Below are positions 44,644 through 53,197 of a DNA stretch of 64,000 bases, piece after piece. A program made the position numbers and the translations under genes. Source of the stretch: Candidatus Nanopelagicales bacterium (lineage in GTDB: Bacteria > Actinomycetota > Actinomycetes > S36-B12 > GCA-2699445); the NCBI GenBank assembly GCA_037045355.1, contig JBAOHO010000026.1, positions 1 through 64,000 of the forward strand, read 5' to 3'. Numbering within the stretch: position 1 is the first letter of the stretch; each line of letters begins with the position of its first letter. The notes below the pieces were generated by a model. It saw nothing but the letters and a program-made list of their open reading frames with translations, was not told where the DNA came from and made no database searches.

Positions 44644-46056
44644 CTAACTCACACCCTCCGCGGGAGCCTCGCTTGAGTCGCCCTCGACCACGCCACCGGT
44701 CCTCTTGCGCTTGACGTACAGGCCCAACAGCACGACGTAGCCCGCCAGGATCAGCAAGTAGGCGTAGAAGGTCGCCTGTTGGCCGGATCCGAAGACGAAC
44801 CAGAAGGAGAACAGCAGGGCCACGATCGCGATCGTCATCTCCTTGGCGAAGGCGGCGGGGTTGACCAGCTTGCCCTCAGTCAGAAGGTAGTAGAGCTGCG
44901 CGACTGCCGAGAAGAAGTAGGGAACGGCGGCGGTGACACCGGTGAGCAGTACCAGCGTGGTCAGTACTTCGCTGCCGGTGGCGCTGGCAAAGGAGAACAG
45001 CGTGAATGCACTGGCCAAGAGCGTTGACAGGATGATCCCCCAGAAGGGCACGCCCGCCTTGTTGACCTTGGCGAACAGATGCGGGAACAGTCCTTCGTTC
45101 GCCGCCGCCTGCGGCATCTCGGCGCAGATCATCGTCCAGCCATTCAGGGCCCCGATGCCGGAGATCACGACGAAGGCGGACATCAACTTACCCGCCCAGA
45201 TGGCGCCACCGAAGATGTCCGACAACGCGACCGAGAACGACGCGGTGCCCTCGGTGCTGGAGAGCACATCGTTGGGAACGATGCCGAACACGGCGATCAA
45301 ACACATCACATAGGCGGCGCCACACGCCAGCGTGCCGGCGACGGTCGCGATCGGGACGTTCTTGGCGGGATCCTTGATCTTCGCTGCGGCGACAGACGCC
45401 AACTCCACACCCAGGTAGGAGAACAGCACGATCGCGGCGCACGAGGAGATGGCCGACAGAATGTTGTCGCCGGACGGATTGAATGACGGGAAGTTGCCGC
45501 GCATGAATCCGATGACGAGCCCGACTGTCGCGATGAAGATGATGGGAATGAACTTGAGGATGGTCGTGATCAGTTGGAACGAGCCCATGTTCTTCACGCC
45601 GGCGAGGTTCACGAATGCAGGCACCCATAGGCCGATCATCGAGATGATCATCGCCAGGGCAGTATTGGCGGTGTCCAGATTGAAGAGGTTCTGGACGTAG
45701 AAGGTCCACACCACCACGATGCCCGCGTTTCCCGCCCAGGCCGTGATCCAGTAAGGCCAGGCACTGGTGAAACCGGCGAAGTCGCCGAAGTAGAAGCGGG
45801 AGTAGGCATAAGGCCCCCCGGCAGCCGGAATACGTTTCACGAGCGAGCCGAACATCAATGCCAGAGCGACCGCCCCGATGGTGACGATGACGAGGGTCAG
45901 GACCGCGAGCATTCCGTACGAGGCCACGAGCCCGGGGAGGCCGAACAGACCCGTGCCGATGATGCCGCCCATGATCAGGGCGGTTGCCTGAGGCAGGCCC
46001 AGGGTTCCCCGGCTGGAGTCCTGTTGCGGTGCCTTTTCGGGGCTGACGGCTGTCAT
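44644..46056 (-). CDS. APC-superfamily amino-acid/polyamine transporter
   Basis: 470 residues from ATG 46056, with AAGGGA upstream. Twelve hydrophobic helices are present. TM1 has the unwound glycine motif ALIMGGIIGTGLFGLP, and GGPYAYSRFYFGDFAGF and FSYLGVELASV are also family landmarks. It most resembles AdiC/PotE-type antiporters. Substrate (basic amino acid or polyamine) is only suggested. The N-terminal ~25 residues are soluble. Confidence 0.9.
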   Translation of the reverse strand: MTAVSPEKAPQQDSSRGTLGLPQATALIMGGIIGTGLFGLPGLVASYGMLAVLTLVIVTIGAVALALMFGSLVKRIPAAGGPYAYSRFYFGDFAGFTSAWPYWITAWAGNAGIVVVWTFYVQNLFNLDTANTALAMIISMIGLWVPAFVNLAGVKNMGSFQLITTILKFIPIIFIATVGLVIGFMRGNFPSFNPSGDNILSAISSCAAIVLFSYLGVELASVAAAKIKDPAKNVPIATVAGTLACGAAYVMCLIAVFGIVPNDVLSSTEGTASFSVALSDIFGGAIWAGKLMSAFVVISGIGALNGWTMICAEMPQAAANEGLFPHLFAKVNKAGVPFWGIILSTLLASAFTLFSFASATGSEVLTTLVLLTGVTAAVPYFFSAVAQLYYLLTEGKLVNPAAFAKEMTIAIVALLFSFWFVFGSGQQATFYAYLLILAGYVVLLGLYVKRKRTGGVVEGDSSEAPAEGVS

Positions 46057-46235
46057 CTGGTATCCCTTCCCGCGATCGGAGTTCCCGGGTGGGCGAGGAC
46101 GTGAAGGGGGCCACGACCAGGTGCCGAGGACTCTGTTTCGACGGTAGCGATGTTCGCTGCGATGTCGCGCGGTGCGGGGGAGTTCGGGCCCTTGGTCCCG
46201 GAGGAAAGGCTCCGACGAGAAGGGTTCCCACGAGA

Positions 46236-46258
46236 GGGCACCGCGAGGAAAGGTGCCC
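46236..46258 (-). terminator. Hairpin downstream of SRP RNA
   Basis: GGGCACC (46236-46242) and GGTGCCC (46252-46258) pair perfectly around a 9-base loop, just past the 3' side of the SRP RNA on the minus strand. The surrounding ~75 bases contain several similar GAGGAAAGG-type blocks. There is no T-run. Confidence 0.45.
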
Positions 46259-46264
46259 CATGAG

Positions 46265-46355
46265 GGACCCCTCGCGCACCCGCAAGAGCTCACTTATCCT
46301 TGCTGCCTTCCGGCCCTGGGGAGGTTCGGTGAGGTAACGCCGCACGAGGGGTCGG
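46265..46355 (-). ncRNA. ffs: Small signal recognition particle RNA (4.5S-like)
   Basis: On the minus strand the conserved apical element CAGGGCCGGAAGGCAGCAAGG sits between the arms GACCCCTCG (5' side) and CGAGGGGTC (3' side), giving the ~90-nt hairpin of the small bacterial SRP RNA that binds Ffh. The element is seen on the plus strand as CCTTGCTGCCTTCCGGCCC. Its place just upstream of dnaX is common in actinobacteria. End points are good to a few bases. Confidence 0.9.
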
Positions 46356-46410
46356 CGAGCAGTCTACGTGATGAGCGGGTGGCCGCTCCCGCCCAGTCGG
46401 GGGTGGCACG

Positions 46411-46416
46411 TAGCCT
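46411..46416 (+). promoter_or_regulatory. -10 box, leaderless start of dnaX
   Basis: TAGCCT is followed by six bases and ATG 46423, with no ribosome-binding site. Confidence 0.4.
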
Positions 46417-46422
46417 GTGGCC

Positions 46423-48346
46423 ATGAGCCTGGCCCTGTACCGCACCTACCGCCCCAGTCGGCTCAGCGAGGTCATCGGCCAAGAACACGTCACCGAGCCG
46501 CTGCGCCGTGCTCTCGAGGGCAACCGCGTGCATCATGCCTTCCTGTTCAGCGGCCCCCGGGGCTGCGGCAAGACATCGACTGCGCGAATCCTGGCGCGCT
46601 CGTTGCTGTGCGAACAGGGGCCCACCGCGGACCCCTGCGAGGAATGCCGGTTCTGCCAGGCCTTGGCCCCCAACGGTGGCGGTCTGGTCGATGTGATCGA
46701 GCTCGATGCCGCCAGCCACGGCGGAGTCGACGACACCCGGGAACTTCGCGAGCGTGCTGCCTTCGTTCCGGCGGAGGCTCGCTTCAAGATCTACATCATC
46801 GACGAGGCTCACATGGTGAGCAAGGACGGCTTCAATGCCCTGCTGAAACTCATCGAGGAACCTCCCGAGCATGTGAAGTTCGTGTTCGCGACCACCGAGG
46901 TCGACAAGGTCCTTCCCACCATTCGGTCGCGGACCTTCAACTACACGTTCCGACTCGTACCGGTGCGCCAGTTGCAGCAGAACCTGGCCGCGATCTGCGA
47001 TGCCGAAGGGGTGGCGTTCGAGCCGGCCGCTCTCACGCTGATCGCGCGCGCCAGTGGCGGCAGTGTCCGGGACGCGCAGAGCATCATGGGCCAGTTGATC
47101 GCCGGTGCGGGACCTGACGGCCTCACTCAGTCCCAGGTGGCGGATCAGCTGGGAGTCACCGACGACGCGCTCCTCGATGCCATCATCGATGCGGTGGCCG
47201 ATCACGATGGCTCTGCGCTGTTCGATGTCGTCGAGCGCACCGTCGAATCGGGTCATGACGTGCGCCGGTTCGTGACCGACTTGCTGCACCGACTGCGCGA
47301 CCTGTTGGTAATCCAGCACGCGGGTGAGTCGGCGACCGCCGACGTCCTCGACGTCTCCGAGGACCGCCGCGACGTGCTGGTGGCGCAGGCCTCCCGATTC
47401 GGCCCTACCGAACTGACCCGTTACGCGGATGTGGTCAATGCCGGCCTGACCCAGATCAAGGGCAGCACCTCGCCCCGATTGCAGTTGGAGATCATCGCCG
47501 CCCGGCTCCTGGTCCCCAGTTCCGACTCCGACCCTGAGGCGACCTTGGCCCGCCTCGAACTGGTCGAACGGCGGCTCGCGGTACTGGCCTCGGCGCCCGC
47601 CACTGCACCGGTACCGAGCATGCCCGAGCCGGCCGTGACGTCCAAGGCCGGTGACGCGGGATCCGCGAAATCCGATCCTCCCTCGGCGAAACCGTCCCCG
47701 CCCGCGAAGTCGTCCCACCCCGACAAATCGTCCCCCCCGACAAGGCCTCGGGCCGCAGCGGCCACGCCTGGTGCGCCCGACAGGGCCAAGCCGCCACGGC
47801 CACCGAAACTGCCGAGCTTGGATACGCAGCACCCCGACTCCCACCAAGTCGGCGCCGCCCCCCAAGCCGGCCGTTGCCCGCCAGTCCGCATCGGTCGATC
47901 CCGAGCCCGAGGCGATCGGCGCCGCTGCCCAGCCCGACTCCTCACGGGCACCAGACGCAGAAAGCGCCAACGACCTCGGTTCCATCACGGCGGTGTGGCC
48001 AGACCTCATGGCGAAGGTCGGCGAGCGCAGTCGAGTTGCGGCTGCGAACTGGGATGGCGCCGAACCGCTGTCCCTGGCCGCCGGAGTCCTGACCATCCGG
48101 GTTCCCAGCGAAGGCCAGGCCAAGTCCATCAAGCAGAGCAAGCGTGACCTCATGCTGCGCACCATGCTGATCGAGTCGTTCGGTATCGATGTTGAAGTGG
48201 CTGCTACCGCTGCCACGGGACTCGATGCCGCCCCCGATGAGCCCTCCCATGACGACCCCGACGTCGGGGCGGACGACATGAGTGGAGTCGATCTGGCCAT
48301 GCGCGAGCTGGGTGCCACCAAGATCGGTGAGATCGAGGGGGCCTGA
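46423..48346 (+). CDS. dnaX: DNA polymerase III gamma/tau subunit, reading-frame break before the tau C-terminus
   Basis: Residues 1-~370 are the clamp-loader AAA+ ATPase: MSLALYRTYRPSRLSEVIGQ, Walker A GPRGCGK50T, zinc cysteines 63/72/75/78, DEAH at 127-130, and sensor TTEVDKVLPTIRSR. A Pro/Ala/Lys linker begins near 395. The starting frame ends at 48147 in sequence unlike the family. The expected tau C-terminus (ITAVWPDLMAKVGERSRVAAANW; VPSEGQAKSIKQSKRDLM; IESFGIDVEV) is one frame over and ends at 48346, one base before recR. The switch lies around 47,820-47,870 and needs +1 or -2. That is not the -1 slip of E. coli dnaX. Confidence 0.85.
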
Positions 48347-48347
48347 C

Positions 48348-48944
48348 ATGTACGAAGGCGCCATGGGTGACCTCATCGAACAACTGGGCCGCCTCCCCGG
48401 CATCGGGCCGAAGAGCGCGCAGCGAATCGCCTTCCACGTCCTCGACAGCGATCCCGAGGATGTCGCTCGGCTCGCCGACGCGCTCCGGGAGGCCAAGGCT
48501 CGGGTCAAGTTCTGCTCGGAATGCGGTCGGGCCACCGAGGTCGACCCGTGCAGTATCTGCGCCGACGCCCGCCGCGACCGCAGCATCATCTGCGTCGTCG
48601 AGGAGAGCCGAGACGTCATCGCCATCGAGCGGACCCGCGAGTTCCGTGGCGTCTACCACGTGCTGGGCGGCGCGATCAGCCCCATCGACGGCATCGGGCC
48701 GAATGACCTGCGCATCGCGGAACTGCTGCGTCGCCTGTCGGATTCCCAGATCACCGAGGTCATCATCGCCACCGATCCGAACCTGGAAGGTGAGGCCACC
48801 GCGAGTTACCTCGCACGGCTACTGGCCGACTTGGGGGTCAGTGTCTCCCGGCTGGCCAGTGGGCTTCCTGTCGGAGGCGACCTGGAGTTCGCCGACGAAG
48901 TCACCCTCGGCCGGGCATTCGCCGGACGTCGACCCGTCGGCTGA
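48348..48944 (+). CDS. recR: Recombination mediator RecR
   Basis: 198 residues from ATG 48348, directly after dnaX. The order is helix-hairpin-helix (LIEQLGRLPGIGPKSAQRIAFH), zinc finger (FCSECG-ATEVDPCSICAD), Toprim domain (IICVVEESRDVIAIERT; VIIATDPNLEGEATASYLA), and a Walker-B-like C-terminal SRLASGLPVGGDLEFADEVTLGRAF. It loads RecA onto SSB-coated gaps with RecF and RecO. Confidence 0.97.
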   Translation: MYEGAMGDLIEQLGRLPGIGPKSAQRIAFHVLDSDPEDVARLADALREAKARVKFCSECGRATEVDPCSICADARRDRSIICVVEESRDVIAIERTREFRGVYHVLGGAISPIDGIGPNDLRIAELLRRLSDSQITEVIIATDPNLEGEATASYLARLLADLGVSVSRLASGLPVGGDLEFADEVTLGRAFAGRRPVG

Positions 48945-49001
48945 GATGACGGTCCCTGGTCGGCGCGCGGCTACGATGGTCCGCGACCGAGGGAGTGACA
49001 C

Positions 49002-50270
49002 GTGGCGCTGATCGTGCAGAAGTACGGCGGATCGTCGGTGTCGGACGCCGAGTCGATCCAACGGGTGGCCCGCCGCATCACCGAGACCCGCCGCGCCGGA
49101 CACGGTGTTGTGGTCGTCGTCTCCGCCATGGGTGACACCACGGATGACCTCATGGATCTCGCCCATCAGGTGTCCCCCGACCCCCCAGGCCGCGAACTCG
49201 ACATGCTGTTGACCGCCGGGGAACGCATCTCCATGGCATTGCTGGCCATGGCGATCCACGACAACGGATTCGAGGCCCGGTCATACACCGGCTCCCAGGC
49301 AGGCCTCATCACCGACTCCGTCCACGGCAAGGCGCGCATCATCGATGTCACCCCGGGCCGGATCCAGGCCGCCCTCGACGACGGTGCGGTCCCCATCGTC
49401 GCCGGCTTCCAGGGCGTGAGCTACGACAGCAAGGACGTGACCACCCTGGGGCGAGGTGGCTCGGACACCACTGCGGTGGCCCTCGCGGCTGCGCTGTCCG
49501 CCCAGGTGTGTGAGATCTACACCGATGTCGATGGCGTCTTCTCGGCCGACCCTCGGGTGGTCACACGGGCGGGCAAGCTGAATCGGGCGTCATACGAGGA
49601 GATGCTCGAGTTGGCGGCCGCCGGGGCGAAGGTCCTGCATCTGCGCTGTGTGGAATACGCCCGTCGTTCCGACATCCCGATCCATGTCAGATCGACGTTC
49701 AGTGCGACGGAGGGGACCTGGGTCGTCGCAGATCCCACGAGTGGAGGAACCATGGAGCAGCCGATCATCGCCGGTGTCGCCGCCGACCTCAACGACGCGA
49801 AAGTCACCGTCATCGGAGTGCCCGACCGACCGGGCGAGGCCGCAGCCATTTTCGGAGCGTTGGCGGGCGTGTCCGTCAATGTCGACATGATCGTCCAGAA
49901 CGTCAGCGCCGAAGCGACCGGCCGGACCGATGTCACCTTCACCTGCCCCAAGGGTGACATCGCCCGAGCGTTGCAGGCGCTCCTGGATCATCAGGACGAG
50001 ATCGGCTTCGAGCGGCTCACCAGCGACGAAGGCATCGCCAAAGTATCGCTGGTGGGTGCCGGGATGCGCTCACATCCTGGCGTCTCGGCGACCTTCTTCG
50101 ACGCTCTCGCCAAGGCGGATGTCAACGTCGAGATGATCTCCACCTCCGAGATCCGCATCTCAGTCGTGACGCGCACCGATTCAGCGGATGCGGCCCTCCG
50201 CGCAGTTCACACGGCATTCGGACTCGACGCTGAAGGCGAGGCCGTCGTCTACGCCGGCACCGGACGCTGA
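49002..50270 (+). CDS. lysC: Aspartate kinase (alpha subunit; internal start gives beta)
   Basis: 422 residues from GTG 49002, with GAGGGAG upstream. The catalytic domain has VQKYGGSSVSD, LLTAGERISMALLAMAI, VTTLGRGGSDTTAVALAAAL and YTDVDGVFSADPRVV. Two ACT domains (from ~265) include VPDRPGEAAAIFGALAGVSVNVDMIVQNVS, where lysine/threonine feedback acts. It phosphorylates aspartate for lysine, threonine, methionine and diaminopimelate synthesis. Residue 251 is a methionine with a strong internal ribosome-binding site. Confidence 0.96.
   Translation: MALIVQKYGGSSVSDAESIQRVARRITETRRAGHGVVVVVSAMGDTTDDLMDLAHQVSPDPPGRELDMLLTAGERISMALLAMAIHDNGFEARSYTGSQAGLITDSVHGKARIIDVTPGRIQAALDDGAVPIVAGFQGVSYDSKDVTTLGRGGSDTTAVALAAALSAQVCEIYTDVDGVFSADPRVVTRAGKLNRASYEEMLELAAAGAKVLHLRCVEYARRSDIPIHVRSTFSATEGTWVVADPTSGGTMEQPIIAGVAADLNDAKVTVIGVPDRPGEAAAIFGALAGVSVNVDMIVQNVSAEATGRTDVTFTCPKGDIARALQALLDHQDEIGFERLTSDEGIAKVSLVGAGMRSHPGVSATFFDALAKADVNVEMISTSEIRISVVTRTDSADAALRAVHTAFGLDAEGEAVVYAGTGR
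49743..49754 (+). promoter_or_regulatory. Internal ribosome-binding site and ATG for the aspartokinase beta subunit
   Basis: GGAGG (49743-49747) is four bases before ATG 49752, in frame with lysC at codon 251. The peptide would begin MEQPIIAGVAADLND, matching the known beta-subunit start of the Corynebacterium and Bacillus alpha2-beta2 enzymes. Confidence 0.7.
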
Positions 50271-50380
50271 GGCCGGACGACGGGCGGTAGGCCGGACAAC
50301 GGCGCCCGCGTGGACCGCGTTGCGGCAGGGGCGTCCAGCGCCGTCCCATCGCTGGGCTAGAATCCAAGGGCCGTGTTCGC

Positions 50381-50457
<77 letters not shown>

Positions 50458-50473
50458 CAGTGATGTCTCAGAA

Positions 50474-50521
50474 CATGCGTCAGGCCCGTCCCACATCCCG
50501 TGGGTTCGGGCCTGACGCATG
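50474..50521. terminator. Perfect 15-bp hairpin after tRNA-Pro, bidirectional terminator candidate
   Basis: Arms CATGCGTCAGGCCCG (50474-50488) and CGGGCCTGACGCATG (50507-50521) are perfect complements, and an inner CCCAC/GTGGG pair extends the stem towards an ATCCC loop. It lies 17 bases past tRNA-Pro and between it and the converging GH26 gene. Confidence 0.65.
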
Positions 50522-50601
50522 TCGTGGGCTGTGACAGTGTCGTTGGATGCCGCCGAGCAGGGTTCGCCAGCGGGGGATGTCCGTGGGTTTCGAGTTCGCC
50601 G

Positions 50602-51573
50602 CTATGGCTGCGCGGTCACCCAGCCGGAGCCACCGGCGATCTCCCGGACCGCTGTGATCGTGGCCTCGGACTCGGTCAATCGCCAGTCCGTCTCCTTGTC
50701 GAACTCGAACCACACCACGGCACTCGCCCCGTCATTGTGAGCAGCCGTCAGTGTGTCCCGGATCCACTGCGCCTTGCCCGGCCCCGGAGCGCAGCCGACT
50801 TCGGCGATCATCCAGGGCTTGTCGGGGGCCAACGCCCGGATGGTGTCGACCGTGGGCGCGAAAATGTCCTCGTAGGTCTGCCAGCCCGGGGACCGGGTGG
50901 ATCCCCAGTTGTGACCGTCCAGCCCGACCCAGTCCACATGTTTGCTCCCGGGGTAGACCTCCTGCATCGCGGTGCTCTCGCCGGCGCTGACGTAGGGGTT
51001 CCATACCCACTCCACATTGGTGGCTCCTTGGGCGAGGAAGATTCGGCGGGTGTGGCGCCATGCGGCGGAGTACTGGTCGACGGTGTTGCCGTTGACCCCC
51101 GGAGACCACGGCCGCCAGTCACCGTTCATCTCGGGAGCGAACCGGAGCAGCAGTCGCCCTCCCCAAGCGGCGGCAGCGCGCGCCCAGCGCCGGATGAGTC
51201 GGTCATGGCGACCACTGATCAGGTCACGCAACTGCCAGCGCGGCTGCACGGCGGTATTGCGATGGGAATCCCACGGCTCCCACGCGACCATCGGAATCGC
51301 CCCACGGCGGGCGATGTGCTCGACCATCTCCAAAGGGAACAGAGGGTTGTTGACGAAGTCAGCGAAGATCCCGACGACTCCCGCACGGAGCCCGAGGGAT
51401 CGTTCTGTGGAGTCGAGTGCCGCGGAATCCCAGATGTTCCATCCCAGCGTCGTGGCGGGCGTCATCGGTCCGGTGGTCTCTCTCGGGGGTTTCGAGTGGG
51501 CGGGAGGGACGGCAAGGGCGCACAGAACGCACAGCGCGGCGACCGCGCTCAGTATCACTCGTATCCGCCTCAT
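50602..51573 (-). CDS. Secreted GH26-family glycosidase (beta-mannanase-like)
   Basis: 323 residues from ATG 51573, with AGGG upstream. A signal peptide (RVILSAVAALCVLCALAVPPAHS) precedes a TIM barrel with E148 in RFAPEMNGDW (acid/base) and E258 in MIAEVGCAPG (nucleophile), matching GH26 motifs. VEWVWNPYVS and WFEFDKETDW are also family-like. GH26 enzymes cut beta-mannans and some beta-1,3/1,4-glucans. It diverges from a membrane glycan synthase, suggesting it trims or releases that polymer. Confidence 0.85.
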   Translation of the reverse strand: MRRIRVILSAVAALCVLCALAVPPAHSKPPRETTGPMTPATTLGWNIWDSAALDSTERSLGLRAGVVGIFADFVNNPLFPLEMVEHIARRGAIPMVAWEPWDSHRNTAVQPRWQLRDLISGRHDRLIRRWARAAAAWGGRLLLRFAPEMNGDWRPWSPGVNGNTVDQYSAAWRHTRRIFLAQGATNVEWVWNPYVSAGESTAMQEVYPGSKHVDWVGLDGHNWGSTRSPGWQTYEDIFAPTVDTIRALAPDKPWMIAEVGCAPGPGKAQWIRDTLTAAHNDGASAVVWFEFDKETDWRLTESEATITAVREIAGGSGWVTAQP

Positions 51574-51579
51574 GACACC

Positions 51580-51625
51580 CTGATCGGCTCACTCCGCCAC
51601 CGAGTTGAGTGACGTGACCGATCAG
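51580..51625. promoter_or_regulatory. Nested inverted repeats between the GH26 and GT2 genes
   Basis: Outer arms CTGATCGG (51580-51587) and CCGATCAG (51618-51625) enclose inner arms TCACT (51589-51593) and AGTGA (51608-51612). They lie in the divergent promoter region and could be an operator pair serving both genes. A CATAAT -10-like box occurs near 51683 on the plus strand. Confidence 0.4.
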
Positions 51626-51721
51626 GACCCGTCCAACAGGGCTGAGCACGGCATCGGCCACGACTCGAACGATGCTCAGCGGCATAATGGGGGTGGCTGA
51701 TCTCCGGTGAGGGGTGCGCGC

Positions 51722-53197
51722 ATGAGCCAGGACCCGCCGCCTCACCAGTTCGTTCATGTGCCACCGGTCCCGAGGAGGACCGGCGATCCCAACCGCGCCC
51801 GCGGACGACTGGTCGTGGCGGTCGTCATCGCAACGGTGGTGACCGTGACGGCCTTCGCGACAGCCGTTGGCCTGTACTACGCGGCGTTCCGGGTGCCTGA
51901 GGATCCTGTGGTCGCCGAAGGCGTCCCGCTTCAGCCGTTGGTGTCGACGGAGACTCCTCCGTTGCAGCTGGTTCTGATTGCGCTCCTGTTCATGATCGTC
52001 ATCGCTGGGTTCGCGGTCGCTTTCGAATCGATCGCTGCGCTGATGACCGTGAATCCCCGTCGGCAACTCCTCGAGCGGTATCGCCCGACTCTGCGTCCGG
52101 GTGGATCAGGACAGGTGCGCATCACTGTCCTGGTGCCCGCCCACAACGAAGAGGCCTCGCTGCCCGCGACCCTGGCCGCTCTGGGTCGCCAGACACGGCC
52201 ACCCGATCGGGTGATCGTCGTAGCCGACAACTGCACAGATCGCACCGTCGACGTTGCCCACGAAATGGGCCACGAGACGTATGAGACGGTGGACAACTCG
52301 CATCGCAAGGGCGGCGCGCTGAACCAGGCGCTCGGTCATCTGCTCCCCACGACCGGTGACAACGATGTCGTCATGATCATGGACGCGGACACCAGTCTGG
52401 GGGAGCAGTACCTCGAGACTGCCGCTGCACATTTCGAGTCCGACCCCGAGTTGATCGCCGTCGGTGGTGTGTTCTACGGCGAGCCCGGCGGGGGCCTCGT
52501 CGGCCAGTTCCAGCGCAACGAATACACGCGCTACTCGTTGCAGATCCGGGCTCGGCACGGGCGGGTCTTCGTCCTCACCGGGACGGCTTCGGTGTTCCGG
52601 GCGGGCGCACTGCTGGATGTGGCGGCAGCGCGAGGCGTCTTCATACCGGGAGAGCCAGGCAACGTCTACGACACCGCAGCGATGACCGAGGACAACGAAC
52701 TGACCCTGGCGCTGAAGTCGCTGGGTGCGCCCATGACCTCTCCGCCGGAGTGCAAGGTCGTCACCGAGATCATGCCGACCTGGCGCAACCTCTGGGTGCA
52801 GCGGCAGCGCTGGCAGAGAGGCGCGCTGGAGAACCTCAGCGCTTATGGGCTGACCAGGGCCACAGCCCGCTACTGGGGCCAGCAGTTCGGCATCGCCTAC
52901 GGCACCGTCGCGCTGAACCTGGCGATCCTGCTGATGCTGGTCACAGTGCTCGCACTGGATGAGTGGGTGTGGTTCCCGTTCTGGGGCACGATCGGTCTGA
53001 TCTTCGTCATCGAGCGCGTCATCACGGTGTGGCGCGGTGGGTGGAAGGCGCGAGTCCTGGCGGCGTTGCTGTTGCCTGAACTCGCCTACGACGTGTTCCT
53101 GCAGATCGTCTTCGTCAGTTGCCTGGTCGACATCACGTTCGGCCGCACTCCCAAGTGGGGCCATGTCCAACGCCAGACTGCCGGAGCGTCCCCGTGA
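51722..53197 (+). CDS. Membrane processive glycosyltransferase (GT2, cellulose/hyaluronan-synthase-like)
   Basis: 491 residues from ATG 51722, with GAGGGG nine bases upstream. Two N-terminal helices are followed by a GT2 domain with VLVPAHNEEASLPATLAAL, the DxD in MIMDADTSLGEQYL, the acceptor aspartates in AAMTEDNELTLAL, and the QRQRWQRG (QxxRW) motif of processive synthases. Three C-terminal helices form a channel. It should polymerise and extrude a beta-linked glycan. Its stop overlaps the start of the next gene (GTGA). Confidence 0.88.
   Translation: MSQDPPPHQFVHVPPVPRRTGDPNRARGRLVVAVVIATVVTVTAFATAVGLYYAAFRVPEDPVVAEGVPLQPLVSTETPPLQLVLIALLFMIVIAGFAVAFESIAALMTVNPRRQLLERYRPTLRPGGSGQVRITVLVPAHNEEASLPATLAALGRQTRPPDRVIVVADNCTDRTVDVAHEMGHETYETVDNSHRKGGALNQALGHLLPTTGDNDVVMIMDADTSLGEQYLETAAAHFESDPELIAVGGVFYGEPGGGLVGQFQRNEYTRYSLQIRARHGRVFVLTGTASVFRAGALLDVAAARGVFIPGEPGNVYDTAAMTEDNELTLALKSLGAPMTSPPECKVVTEIMPTWRNLWVQRQRWQRGALENLSAYGLTRATARYWGQQFGIAYGTVALNLAILLMLVTVLALDEWVWFPFWGTIGLIFVIERVITVWRGGWKARVLAALLLPELAYDVFLQIVFVSCLVDITFGRTPKWGHVQRQTAGASP

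Noticed and set aside
46057..46264. Small coding gene between the APC transporter and SRP RNA
   Set aside because: Frames there are short and purine-repeat derived; no start with a ribosome-binding site was found.
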